DNA from: Thalassotalea sp. PS06
GTDB lineage: Bacteria; Pseudomonadota; Gammaproteobacteria; Enterobacterales; Alteromonadaceae
NCBI RefSeq assembly: GCF_007197775.1
Contig: NZ_CP041638.1
Location: 1,550,001-1,614,000, forward strand
Direction: 5' to 3'
DNA length: 64,000 nt
Within the stretch, counting starts at the first letter, position 1. Each line of letters starts with the position of its first letter. Made by a program: the position numbers and the translations under genes. The notes below the pieces were generated by a model. That model saw only the letters and a list, made by a program, of their open reading frames with translations, had not been told where the DNA came from and searched no databases. Below, in pieces: positions 56,341-64,000 of this stretch.

Positions 56341-56628
56341 ATGACCAAGTCAGAACTCATTGAAAAGTTAATTGATAAGATGGATCACTTGTCAGCTAAG
56401 GATGTAGAAGCAGCCACCAAGGAAATTCTGGAAATGATGGCGGAAACCCTGGAAGGTGGTGACCGTATTGAAATTCGCGGATTTGGTAGTTTTTCACTAC
56501 ATTATCGCGCACCTCGGGTTGGACGCAATCCCAAAACTGGGGAATCTGTTGACCTAACAGGGAAATATGTTCCGCATTTTAAACCGGGTAAAGAGTTAAG
56601 AGAAAGAGTAAATCTTTCATTAGCTTAA
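56341..56628 (+). CDS. ihfB: Integration host factor beta subunit
   Basis: 95 residues. HU/IHF signature [21 protein letters not shown], with the intercalating proline region. Bends DNA with IhfA. TGGAGG ribosome site; follows rpsA as in E. coli. Confidence 0.97.
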   Translation: MTKSELIEKLIDKMDHLSAKDVEAATKEILEMMAETLEGGDRIEIRGFGSFSLHYRAPRVGRNPKTGESVDLTGKYVPHFKPGKELRERVNLSLA

Positions 56629-56646
56629 TTGCAGAAATTTAAAGAA

Positions 56647-56676
56647 AAAGGCATGCTATAAAGCATGCCTTTTTTA
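56647..56676 (+). terminator. Intrinsic terminator of ihfB
   Basis: AAAGGCATGC-TATAAA-GCATGCCTTTTTT, 19 bases after the stop. Confidence 0.93.
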
Positions 56677-56748
56677 ATTCTACCAAGTCTCATTAATCAG
56701 GATGGGTTAAATTATTATGAGATTTGGTATTAAACCGAGGAGTTTCCC

Positions 56749-56976
56749 TTGAAATTATTTATTTCGGTTGTATTTCTTTTTATACTGCTCGCCGTCGCGT
56801 TTGTCTTCGGTAGTCAAAACGAACAATTGATAGAACTAAATTACATAGTCGCTAAAACGGAAATTAGCGTATCACAAGCGGTGAGCCTGTTTACTTTTAT
56901 CGGTTTTTTGATTGGTTTTGTTATGTCGAGCTTATTTTCGTTAACGCGTCGCTTTAAACGCAGAAAATCTGATTAA
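56749..56976 (+). CDS. lapA: Lipopolysaccharide assembly protein A
   Basis: 75 residues from a TTG start at 56749, supported by GAGGAG at 56737-56742. Two helices (FISVVFLFILLAVAFVFGSQN and AVSLFTFIGFLIGFVMSSLFSL) and a basic tail. Partners LapB in the control of LpxC degradation by FtsH. 21 bases before lapB. Confidence 0.93.
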   Translation: MKLFISVVFLFILLAVAFVFGSQNEQLIELNYIVAKTEISVSQAVSLFTFIGFLIGFVMSSLFSLTRRFKRRKSD

Positions 56977-56997
56977 AACCGTTAAGAAATTATTGCC

Positions 56998-58167
56998 ATG
57001 TTTGAACTGTTATTTTTATTACTCCCTGTCGCCGTAGGATACGGCTGGTTTATGGGAAGAAATAGCATCAAACAAAAAGATCATAACGCCAAAGAATCCC
57101 TCTCTATAAAATATTCAACCGGTTTGAACTACCTGCTTTCCAATCAGCAGGATAAAGCCATCGATTACCTACTTGAAGCGTTAAAGCACGAAGACGATAC
57201 CGTTGAGGCACACTTCGCCATGGCAAATCTGTTTCGACGCCGTGGTGAGCTCGACAGAGCCCTTAAAGTACATGAATACCTGGTACGACAACCCATGCTT
57301 TCCGATCAAGAAAAACAGCAGGCAGCATTTGAATTGGGACGGGATTTTCATAGTGCCGGATTATTCGACCGGGCTGAGAAGATGTTTTTAAAGCTCACCA
57401 AAACCCCTACCTATGGCAATAAATCTTTGTCTTATTTATTGCAAATTTATCTGTCGACCAAAGATTGGAAAAAGGGCATAAAGCTCGAGAAAGTGATTCG
57501 TAAATCCAAAGATAAAAAACTCAATCATTCTTTAGCGAACTTTTATTGTGAACTTGCGGAATTGGCGATGCAGGACGATGAATATATTAAAGAGTTAGAA
57601 TTGCTTGAACACGCTTTAGTATTGAATCCAAATTCCAGCCGGGCCAAGGTAACAATGGCAAAGGTTTATGAAAACTCAGAGCAATACAATGAGGCGTGTC
57701 GCTGTTATCAGGAAATATTTTTACAGGATCAGGAGTTTTTTCCTGATGTAATTGATAAAATGCGCGCCTGTTATATGAACAGTGATCATCAGGACGAGTT
57801 TTACCCGTTCATTAAAGAGGTTTTTGAGAAAACCGGTAGCAGTACGGCATTGATAACCTACCTGGAATATCTGCAGCAACAGCATTCACCAGAGAAAGCT
57901 GTCGAGTACTTATTATCGGCTTTGCATCGTCGGCCAACTATCCGCGGCTTTAAGCATTTTGTAAAAATGCAAATCAACGAGGACAACCCGCAGACACAGC
58001 AAGAATCTCTGGATGTGATAAAAGAGTTGGTCACCGCATATTTGAAGTTACGGCCCAGATACAGTTGTCGTAATTGTGGTTTTAATAGTACGGTCCATTA
58101 CTGGTCCTGCCCGTCATGCCATGATTGGGAACAAATCAAACCGGTCAGAGGTTTGGAAGGAGAATAA
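56998..58167 (+). CDS. lapB: Lipopolysaccharide assembly protein B (TPR)
   Basis: 389 residues. N-terminal membrane anchor ([18 protein letters not shown]), a run of TPR repeats over about 45-350, and a C-terminal rubredoxin-type metal site CRNCGF...CPSCHDW. Adapts LpxC to the FtsH protease. Coupled with pyrF: the pyrF ribosome site overlaps the end of lapB. Confidence 0.95.
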   Translation: MFELLFLLLPVAVGYGWFMGRNSIKQKDHNAKESLSIKYSTGLNYLLSNQQDKAIDYLLEALKHEDDTVEAHFAMANLFRRRGELDRALKVHEYLVRQPMLSDQEKQQAAFELGRDFHSAGLFDRAEKMFLKLTKTPTYGNKSLSYLLQIYLSTKDWKKGIKLEKVIRKSKDKKLNHSLANFYCELAELAMQDDEYIKELELLEHALVLNPNSSRAKVTMAKVYENSEQYNEACRCYQEIFLQDQEFFPDVIDKMRACYMNSDHQDEFYPFIKEVFEKTGSSTALITYLEYLQQQHSPEKAVEYLLSALHRRPTIRGFKHFVKMQINEDNPQTQQESLDVIKELVTAYLKLRPRYSCRNCGFNSTVHYWSCPSCHDWEQIKPVRGLEGE

Positions 58168-58171
58168 TTTT

Positions 58172-58873
58172 ATGTCATTCGATCCAAAGGTTGTTGTCGC
58201 CCTGGATTTCGCAAACAAAGCCGAAGCATTATCCTTTGTCGATAAAATTGAACCATCGGATTGTCGGTTAAAAGTTGGTAAGGAAATGTTTACCCATTTT
58301 GGCCCTGAGTTTGTTAAAGACCTTACCTCACGCGGTTTTGACGTGTTTCTTGATTTAAAGTTTCATGATATTCCCAATACCGTAGCAAAGGCCGTTGCAG
58401 CCGCAGCCGATCTTGGTGTCTGGATGGTAAATGTCCACGCTAGTGGCGGCAGCGCGATGATGAAACGTGCTAAGCAGGAACTGGAGCACTATGGTGACAA
58501 AGCGCCATTATTAATTGCCGTAACCGTACTGACCAGCATGGGCAGTGACGATTTAGCCGAACTAGGTATTCAGTTGACTCCGGAGCAACAGGTATTAGCC
58601 TTGGCAAAATTAGCAAAAGATTCTGGTCTGGACGGGGTCGTTTGTTCGGCTCAGGAAGCTGAGACATTAAAACAAACCCTGGGTGAATCGTTTAGATTGG
58701 TTACCCCAGGTATTCGTCCGGTTGGTGCTAGTGTCGATGACCAGAAGCGTGTAATGACGCCGCCTGAAGCGATTTCTGTTGGCGTTGACTATTTGGTGAT
58801 CGGTCGCCCGATAACCAAAGCAGAGAACCCTGCCGCAGTATTAAAAAGCATAAACCAATCGCTGCAAGCTTAA
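58172..58873 (+). CDS. pyrF: Orotidine-5'-phosphate decarboxylase
   Basis: Last step of UMP synthesis. 233 residues from ATG 58172, preceded by AAGGAGA; a longer frame exists upstream in lapB but has no support. Catalytic [11 protein letters not shown] motif with the Lys/Asp charged network. Confidence 0.96.
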   Translation: MSFDPKVVVALDFANKAEALSFVDKIEPSDCRLKVGKEMFTHFGPEFVKDLTSRGFDVFLDLKFHDIPNTVAKAVAAAADLGVWMVNVHASGGSAMMKRAKQELEHYGDKAPLLIAVTVLTSMGSDDLAELGIQLTPEQQVLALAKLAKDSGLDGVVCSAQEAETLKQTLGESFRLVTPGIRPVGASVDDQKRVMTPPEAISVGVDYLVIGRPITKAENPAAVLKSINQSLQA

Positions 58874-58896
58874 ATCGTTAAAAGCCTAGATAAATA

Positions 58897-58926
58897 AAAA
58901 AGCCACCGTTAACCGGTGGCTTTTTT
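58897..58926 (+). terminator. Intrinsic terminator of pyrF
   Basis: AAAAGCCACCG-TTAA-CCGGTGGCTTTTTT, 23 bases after the stop. Confidence 0.93.
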
Positions 58927-58968
58927 GATCCCGAATCAAAATTCCTCAAATTTTTCTAAGATAGATAA

Positions 58969-59241
58969 TACCAATCACATTAAATTATTGCTCACTCAGT
59001 GAGAATTTAAAGGCTTTTAGGCAAGGCTTTGATTGCAGAGAATGGTTATTCCGCTCTTAAAATGAGCCAAAATCAGTAACGTAGTCCAAACGCCTTTAAA
59101 ACTCACCCGTAGTGAGTTAGTGAGAGGCTCATTTACTGCCCTATATTTCATTAATATAGAATGACTATATCAATAAAATCTATGTTGTAACTGAACCTCG
59201 GCCCTAACTCTGAGTTGTGCACAAACTTAGTGTGATTGGTA
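58969..59241 (+). repeat. MITE-like element C
   Basis: 273 bp, TACCAATC to GATTGGTA, flanked by perfect TAA direct repeats (58966-58968 and 59242-59244). Very similar to element B over its whole length and in the same orientation. No transposase. Confidence 0.88.
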
Positions 59242-59325
59242 TAAAGACCACATGGGGTGGTTTTATCGGGCCGATTGAATTAATCCAATTTTCAGCCTGA
59301 TTATTCAACGTTAAGGAAATAACAC

Positions 59326-59619
59326 ATGTACAAATTATTACTTGTTTTAGTATTAGGTAGTTCTCTTTTTACTGCTTACACAGCACCAGTTAATGCGGCA
59401 ACCAAAGTTGAAAAAACGACGATTGTCGAGTCGGTTAACCTAAACAAAGCTGGGATAGATGAGTTGCGCAAAATTCGTGGCTTAGGAGCGACTAAAGCGC
59501 AGGCGATTATTGATTATCGCAAAGCTAATGGCCCGTTTACGGATGTAAAACAGCTATTGAATGTTAAAGGTATTGGCGAGAAGTTTTTAGCGAAGAACGC
59601 CAAACTTTTAAGTATTTAA
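59326..59619 (+). CDS. ComEA-like helix-hairpin-helix DNA-binding protein
   Basis: 97 residues. A signal peptide (LLLVLVLGSSLFTAYTAPVNA) is followed by a ComEA domain: VNLNKAGIDELRKIRGLGATKA and LNVKGIGEKFLAKNA, two HhH motifs. Such small periplasmic proteins bind incoming DNA in natural competence, but many gammaproteobacterial copies are unstudied. Competence in this organism is inference only. Confidence 0.9.
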   Translation: MYKLLLVLVLGSSLFTAYTAPVNAATKVEKTTIVESVNLNKAGIDELRKIRGLGATKAQAIIDYRKANGPFTDVKQLLNVKGIGEKFLAKNAKLLSI

Positions 59620-59625
59620 TGCTAA

Positions 59626-59885
59626 TACCAGTTCTCGTTGAACTGTGATCTTTTCAGAAGGTCAGCAGGAGGAAGTTATACAAGGCATTGCTATTTAGGA
59701 ATGGCATTCCATTTCAAATGGCAATAACGCAGTAGAAATTCCTCTCGGGCATTCCCGTACGGGCGAATATGAAAAATGTTTAATAGATTCACTCTATTTT
59801 ATATTGACATTCTTGCTTGATATATTCGTGGCATTTACGGTTTATGAATATTCGCGGAATGATCACTCTTTAATGAGGATTGGTA
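59626..59885 (+). repeat. MITE-like element E
   Basis: 260 bp from TACCAGTT to GATTGGTA. The interior is related to element D read in the opposite orientation (shared blocks TTATACAAGG, TTTAGGAATGG, GCAGTAGAAAT, GGGCATTCCCG). Flanks TAA and TCA do not match, so it is either old or rearranged. Confidence 0.65.
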
Positions 59886-59898
59886 TCATCGGGGGCCA

Positions 59899-59933
59899 AA
59901 AAAAACGCCAGTTTGTTAACTGGCGTTTTTTTA
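59899..59933 (-). terminator. Intrinsic terminator of rne
   Basis: AAAAACGCCAGTT-TGTT-AACTGGCGTTTTTTT; symmetric, just past the rne stop. Confidence 0.92.
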
Positions 59934-59951
59934 TTAGCTCAATGCAGACGT

Positions 59952-62900
59952 TTACGGTTTAGTAGGTCCTGCCGAACTATGGTTTGTTGCGGAGGCCTGA
60001 GCGGCAACCTTTTCAGAGCGTATAAAGTCTGCTCTTTCATTTGTTTGTAAAGCAGATGTCGGTAACTCAATGTTAGTGTCAACAGCAATGGCTTCAGGCT
60101 TAGTCATAGGCGCGTTGGCCTTACCGCTCAATTGACGAAGCTTGGCTGCAATAGCCGGCTTCTCAATAACAGTTTCAGATTGTCCTTCGCCAGCAGCGAC
60201 TTCAACCTCAGTTTCTGGTTCTTCTGTCGATGTCTCATCAGCAACGATGGCTTCTTCTGTCTGTTCCTCAGCGGAATCAGCTGCCGGAACAGGGGAGATG
60301 GTCTCTTCAACAACAGTTTCTTCAACCACAGGCTCTTCGTTTACAATCTCAGCCTTTGCAACGGCTTTAGATTCCTCTTCGGCGCTATCTTCTGATACCA
60401 GGGTATTAGCTTTACCTTCAACAGTCTCGACTTCAGGTTCGTTTACTGCCTTTGTCGGCTCTTCTGCAGTAACTTCTAACTCTAGCTGCGAGTTATTCTC
60501 AACTTTCACTGGGGTATCTTCTGCAGTCTCAACAACGGCTGCTGTATCTGGTTGTTTAACCGGTGCTTCATTATCATCGGATAAATCCAGAGATGTTTGC
60601 ACGGCATCTTCGCCCTCCGCTACGGACGGATAACGGGCGACAACTGCATCATCAACAACGTTTTCTGTCACTTTAGATTTCGCTTCAGCGTCTGCTTCAA
60701 CGGAATTCTCAGTTTCAGCTGTTTGCTCTTTATCCTTGCGACGACGTTGACCGTGAGAGCGTAAATGTCTCGGTGAACGACGTGTACGGTTTTTACCTTC
60801 TTTATCACGCTTACCTTCAGTTTCGATTGGCTCCGCTTCGGTAACAACATTCTCTTCGGTAGTATTTGTTAATGCCGCTTCATCGGTCGTCGGCTTCTTA
60901 GAGCGAGGCTTGCGATTACCACGAACTGTTTTTTCTTTAGCCGGTTTTGACTCTTGCTTTTGCTCTTCCTGAGCTACTTGTGACTGCTCGATCTTGTTGT
61001 CGTTGATTCGCACTTTCTTACGAGTATTACGACGTTGACGACGCTCAGCAATTTTCTCTTCCTTAACTACCTTTTCCTGTTTTTCAGCAGGACGTTTGGC
61101 TGGTTTCTTGGCGTTACGGTTTGGCGATTTATTTTGCTCTTTATCCGCAACCTTATTGTCTTTGCTTGTATCACGATTTGTATCGCGCTTGTCCTGATTA
61201 CGGTTACGGCGCTGTTGCTGACGTGGCTTGCGTTGTCGGCGATCACGCTGATCCTGACCAGAACCTTTACGATGCTGTTGCTTACCTTTTGGCTTCGGCT
61301 TTTCTTCGCTACCAAACAAGGAAGCGAAGAATGCTGCAATCGCTGCGAAAATGCCAGTAGATCGTTGTGGCTTCTTGTCTTCAACCACTTTTTTCTGCGT
61401 GGGCGCAGCTTTCGGTGCCGTCATGCCTTGGAGAACAGGTTCGTCACGTTTTACCGCATCTTTCTGGAACTTCGGCATTACTGCTTCTTCAGCAACAGGC
61501 TCAGCGACTTTCATTTCATAACTGGCCTCAAAAGTAGTTTCATCATCACGAACACGAATAACCTCATACTGTGGGGTATCCATGTTTTGATTCGGAAGAA
61601 TCAACACTTTTACGTTATGACGCTTTTCAATATGGCCTACGGCATTACGCTTTTCGTTTAGCAGGTAGGTACCAACAGGTACTGGTACCTGGGCATGAAC
61701 CTGACTGGTTTTATCCTTGATTGCTTCCTCTTCCATCAAACGCAATACCGACAATGCCAGTGACTCAACGCCACGAACATGGCCGGTACCGTTACAACGA
61801 GGGCAGGTGCCCTGGCTGGTTTCACCAATGGACGGACGAAGACGCTGACGTGACATCTCCAGAAGACCAAAGCGGGAGATACGGCTTAACTGGATGCGCG
61901 CACGGTCGGAACGAACAGCTTCACGCATGCGGTTTTCTACTTCGCGCTGGTGGCGAACTGGCGTCATGTCGATAAAGTCAATAACCACAAGACCACCAAG
62001 GTCTCGCAGGCGAAGCTGGCGGGCAATTTCTTCAGCTGCTTCCAGGTTGGTGTTAAATGCCGTCTCTTCGATATCGCTACCCTTAGTTGCACGGGCAGAG
62101 TTGATATCGATTGACGTCAATGCTTCCGTTGGGTCGATAACGATTGAACCACCAGAAGGTAAGCGGACTTCACGTTGGAAAGCAGATTCGATTTGCGACT
62201 CAATTTGATAATGAGTAAACAGTGGTACGTCGCCTTTGTAGAGTTTTACCTTGTTGATAAAATCCGGACGAACCAATTGAATATGTTCTTTGATGTTGTC
62301 ATAAGTTTTCGGACGATCGATAACGATCTCACCAATGTCGCGGCGCAGGTAATCGCGGATAGCGCGTAAAATGACATTACTTTCCTGGTGAATTAAAAAC
62401 GGCGCAGGTTTTGAACTTGCCACGTTTTCGATAGAGCGCCAGTAGTGCAACAAGACATTTAAATCGTGAGCAAGCTCTTCATAATCTTTGCCAACACCTG
62501 CGGTGCGAACAATTAAACCCATGCCTTTGGGCAGGTCTAGTTTGCTTAATGATTCTTTTAATTCGGTGCGCTCATCACCTTCGATACGACGGGAAATACC
62601 GCCTGCACGAGGGTTGTTTGGCATCAACACCAGGTAGCTTCCGGCAAGACTGATAAAGGTAGTTAACGCAGCGCCTTTCTGGCCTCGTTCTTCTTTATCG
62701 ATTTGTACAATTACTTCTTGTCCTTCACTTAAAACATCTTTGATATTTGGACGGCCCTGGAAACTATATCCTTGTGGAAAATAGCTTTTGGCAATCTCTT
62801 TCATGGGAAGGAAACCGTGGCGCTCGGCACCATAATCGACAAATGCGGCTTCTAGGGAGGGTTCTACTCGGGTAATTTTACCCTTATAAATGTTGGCTTT

Positions 62901-63011
62901 TTTTTGTTCGTGGCCAGGACTTTCGATATCAAGATCATAAAGGCTTTGGCCGTCAACGAGTGCTACTCGCAGTTCTTCTGACTGAGTAGCATTAATTAAC
63001 ATGCGTTTCAT
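59952..63011 (-). CDS. rne: Ribonuclease E
   Basis: Core of the RNA degradosome. 1019 residues from ATG 63011, chosen because [18 protein letters not shown] matches the canonical start (35 extra upstream codons are open but not conserved). S1 domain about 39-125, catalytic Asp residues in [10 protein letters not shown] and [10 protein letters not shown], and the Zn-link CPRCNGTG near 400. An amphipathic membrane-binding segment [18 protein letters not shown] lies at about 549-567. The C-terminal half is disordered: a basic Arg/Lys/Gln-rich stretch, then a long acidic repeat-rich tail. This is the scaffold for degradosome partners. Confidence 0.97.
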   Translation of the reverse strand: MKRMLINATQSEELRVALVDGQSLYDLDIESPGHEQKKANIYKGKITRVEPSLEAAFVDYGAERHGFLPMKEIAKSYFPQGYSFQGRPNIKDVLSEGQEVIVQIDKEERGQKGAALTTFISLAGSYLVLMPNNPRAGGISRRIEGDERTELKESLSKLDLPKGMGLIVRTAGVGKDYEELAHDLNVLLHYWRSIENVASSKPAPFLIHQESNVILRAIRDYLRRDIGEIVIDRPKTYDNIKEHIQLVRPDFINKVKLYKGDVPLFTHYQIESQIESAFQREVRLPSGGSIVIDPTEALTSIDINSARATKGSDIEETAFNTNLEAAEEIARQLRLRDLGGLVVIDFIDMTPVRHQREVENRMREAVRSDRARIQLSRISRFGLLEMSRQRLRPSIGETSQGTCPRCNGTGHVRGVESLALSVLRLMEEEAIKDKTSQVHAQVPVPVGTYLLNEKRNAVGHIEKRHNVKVLILPNQNMDTPQYEVIRVRDDETTFEASYEMKVAEPVAEEAVMPKFQKDAVKRDEPVLQGMTAPKAAPTQKKVVEDKKPQRSTGIFAAIAAFFASLFGSEEKPKPKGKQQHRKGSGQDQRDRRQRKPRQQQRRNRNQDKRDTNRDTSKDNKVADKEQNKSPNRNAKKPAKRPAEKQEKVVKEEKIAERRQRRNTRKKVRINDNKIEQSQVAQEEQKQESKPAKEKTVRGNRKPRSKKPTTDEAALTNTTEENVVTEAEPIETEGKRDKEGKNRTRRSPRHLRSHGQRRRKDKEQTAETENSVEADAEAKSKVTENVVDDAVVARYPSVAEGEDAVQTSLDLSDDNEAPVKQPDTAAVVETAEDTPVKVENNSQLELEVTAEEPTKAVNEPEVETVEGKANTLVSEDSAEEESKAVAKAEIVNEEPVVEETVVEETISPVPAADSAEEQTEEAIVADETSTEEPETEVEVAAGEGQSETVIEKPAIAAKLRQLSGKANAPMTKPEAIAVDTNIELPTSALQTNERADFIRSEKVAAQASATNHSSAGPTKP

Positions 63012-63064
63012 TGATTGTGTGACTCTATTTTTTGTCACAACACATGCGAGAGTGCAGGCAATCG

Positions 63065-63101
63065 TTGCACAATTATAGTTGTGCAAACAGAGGGTTGTCA
63101 G
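63065..63101 (-). promoter_or_regulatory. Predicted rne promoter overlapped by a perfect dyad
   Basis: On the minus strand CTGACA (63101-63096) and TATAAT (63077-63072) are 18 bases apart. TTGCACAA-CTATAA-TTGTGCAA (63086-63065), an 8-bp perfect inverted repeat, encloses the -10 box. The mRNA leader from here would be roughly 50 bases. Confidence 0.6.
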
Positions 63102-63538
63102 CCTCACGGATGTCAACGCCAGTTATTCTGGGTCTGTTATCTATCTGATTGTTTTTTTCTTACTTTGTTGCAAACAAATACAGCAATTTGGCAACAAGGT
63201 TTTTTAACTATTCACACTCAAAGCAGTGTTGTGCTTATCTTCAGTTTTGCTCATTAATGCTGGATTCAATGTTTATGCTACGACCTTTGATAAGTTACAC
63301 ACATCAGAGTCAGCAAGGGGCAATGCTATCCATGTATCGGGCAAGCCGAAATTAGGGCCTGCAATAAGTTGTACAAGGACGTTGCCGCATCGAACCTCTT
63401 ACAATTCATAAAGAGCTTCGTTTTCTTCAGGTTATTGGAAAAATCATCAATAACCGATTCATTATCCCACTAAAGTGTAGATTAAGGCAACAATAAAGGC
63501 TCGATAAATTGACTTTAATTATTCCTAATTGGAAATAA

Positions 63539-63638
63539 TACCAATCACACTAAGTTAGTGCACAACTGCGAGTTAGGGCAGAGGTTCATTTACAACATAG
63601 ATTTTATTGATATAGTCATTCTATATTAATGAATGGTA
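63539..63638 (+). repeat. MITE-like element F (100-bp deletion derivative)
   Basis: Starts TACCAATCACAC, follows the left part of element A as far as ATTCTATATTAATGA, then jumps to the terminal ATGGTA. Flanked by TAA on both sides (63536-63538 and 63639-63641). Confidence 0.8.
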
Positions 63639-63728
63639 TAAACTACTGAGATTGCGGAGCATAATCTAAGTTCCTGTGTTAGAATCGAGCTCAGATAAGC
63701 ATTGTCATTAAATCTGTGTGAAAAGTTA

Positions 63729-64000
63729 GTGAGTAACCATTCTTCGGCGACAAACGAGCAATCGTCAAGCGCATCAAAACCTAAAGTTCAGTACCACGAA
63801 ATCGATGAAGCCAGTGATGGTCAACGCATTGATAATTTCCTGTTAAAAACCTTGAAAGGGGTGCCAAAGAGCATGATCTACCGCTTGCTGCGCAAGGGGG
63901 AGATTCGCGTCAATAAGAAACGTATCAAGCCTGAGTATCGATTACAGCTCGAAGATGTGGTTCGCATCGCACCGATTCGCATGCCTGACAATCCTGAAAA
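63729..64000 (+). CDS. rluC: 23S rRNA pseudouridine synthase C, N-terminal part (cut by window edge)
   Basis: The frame from GTG 63729 reads MSNHSSATNEQS..., then DGQRIDNFLLKTLKGVPKSM and YRLLRKGEIRVNKKRIKPEY, the S4-like domain of RluC. The catalytic domain lies beyond the window. Divergent from rne, the conserved neighbour in gammaproteobacteria. Confidence 0.93.
   Translation, partial: MSNHSSATNEQSSSASKPKVQYHEIDEASDGQRIDNFLLKTLKGVPKSMIYRLLRKGEIRVNKKRIKPEYRLQLEDVVRIAPIRMPDNPE

Larger units (their letters stand above)
63012..63728. other. Intergenic region between rne and rluC
   Basis: About 720 bases. It holds the rne promoter with its dyad (63065-63101), MITE-like element F (63539-63638) and otherwise AT-rich DNA with no supported gene. 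The rluC promoter must lie in the last part. Confidence 0.5.

Noticed and set aside
60128..61661. Long plus-strand frames opposite the rne tail
   Set aside because: They are shadows of the low-complexity acidic and basic C-terminal coding region of RNase E; composition is repetitive and no ribosome sites fit.

Overview
This 64 kb window is chromosomal DNA of a marine gammaproteobacterium. Gene content and order point to Alteromonadales, probably Colwelliaceae (Thalassotalea/Colwellia-like). That is an inference from synteny (fur-fldA-ybfE-DUF2788-ybfF/seqA-pgm; yfaE-nrdB-nrdA-gph-ubiG/gyrA-serC-aroA-cmk-rpsA-ihfB-lapAB-pyrF; rne/rluC), moderate GC, tandem runs of identical tRNA genes and many short dispersed repeats. 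No sequence search was possible.

Layout. 1-2.5 kb: end of a membrane protein, an ETHE1-like metallohydrolase, and divergent rnhA/dnaQ. 2.6-3.15 kb: five identical tRNA-Asp genes behind a near-consensus promoter. 3.2-7.5 kb: an accessory-like patch with glnS, two pseudogenes, two MITE-like repeats, a seven-unit 37-bp tandem array and a PhyH-family oxygenase. 7.6-13.6 kb: fur, fldA, ybfE, DUF2788, ybfF, seqA, pgm, murI. 13.8-18.0 kb: a compact peptide-export cassette (HlyD-type adaptor, 58-aa double-glycine-leader precursor, small two-TM protein, C39-peptidase ABC exporter), the best candidate for an undescribed system. 18.1-23.4 kb: astE and a branched-chain 2-oxoacid dehydrogenase operon (E1 alpha, E1 beta, two-lipoyl E2). 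23.4-24.9 kb: a REP-associated (RAYT/Y1) transposase bracketed by inverted GACACCCA-type motifs. 24.9-29.8 kb: metG, apbC, dcd, yvcK. 30.3-31.4 kb: tRNA-Ala(GGC) and five identical tRNA-Glu(TTC) genes. 31.5-42.1 kb: mixed housekeeping genes (tesA/ybbA-ybbP, yfcH, perM-like, a deacetylase, yciI/yciB, a sulfotransferase, an M24 peptidase). 42.2-58.9 kb: ribonucleotide reductase and the gyrA-to-pyrF core block. 58.9-64 kb: repeats, a ComEA-like protein, rne and the start of rluC.

Two repeat systems run through the window. The first comprises six MITE-like elements (about 260-275 bp, one 100-bp derivative) with TACCAATC...GATTGGTA ends. Three show clean 3-bp TTA/TAA target duplications and one interrupts a GNAT gene. 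The second is the motif AAGACACCCA, found as a 37-bp tandem array at 5.5-5.8 kb, as inverted sets on both sides of the RAYT gene, and as an in-frame 10-codon duplication in the linker of the E2 gene just upstream of that transposase.

Most ORFs are ordinary core genes whose identities rest on length, motifs and synteny. The peptide cassette, repeat rearrangements and structured tRNA spacers deserve a second look.
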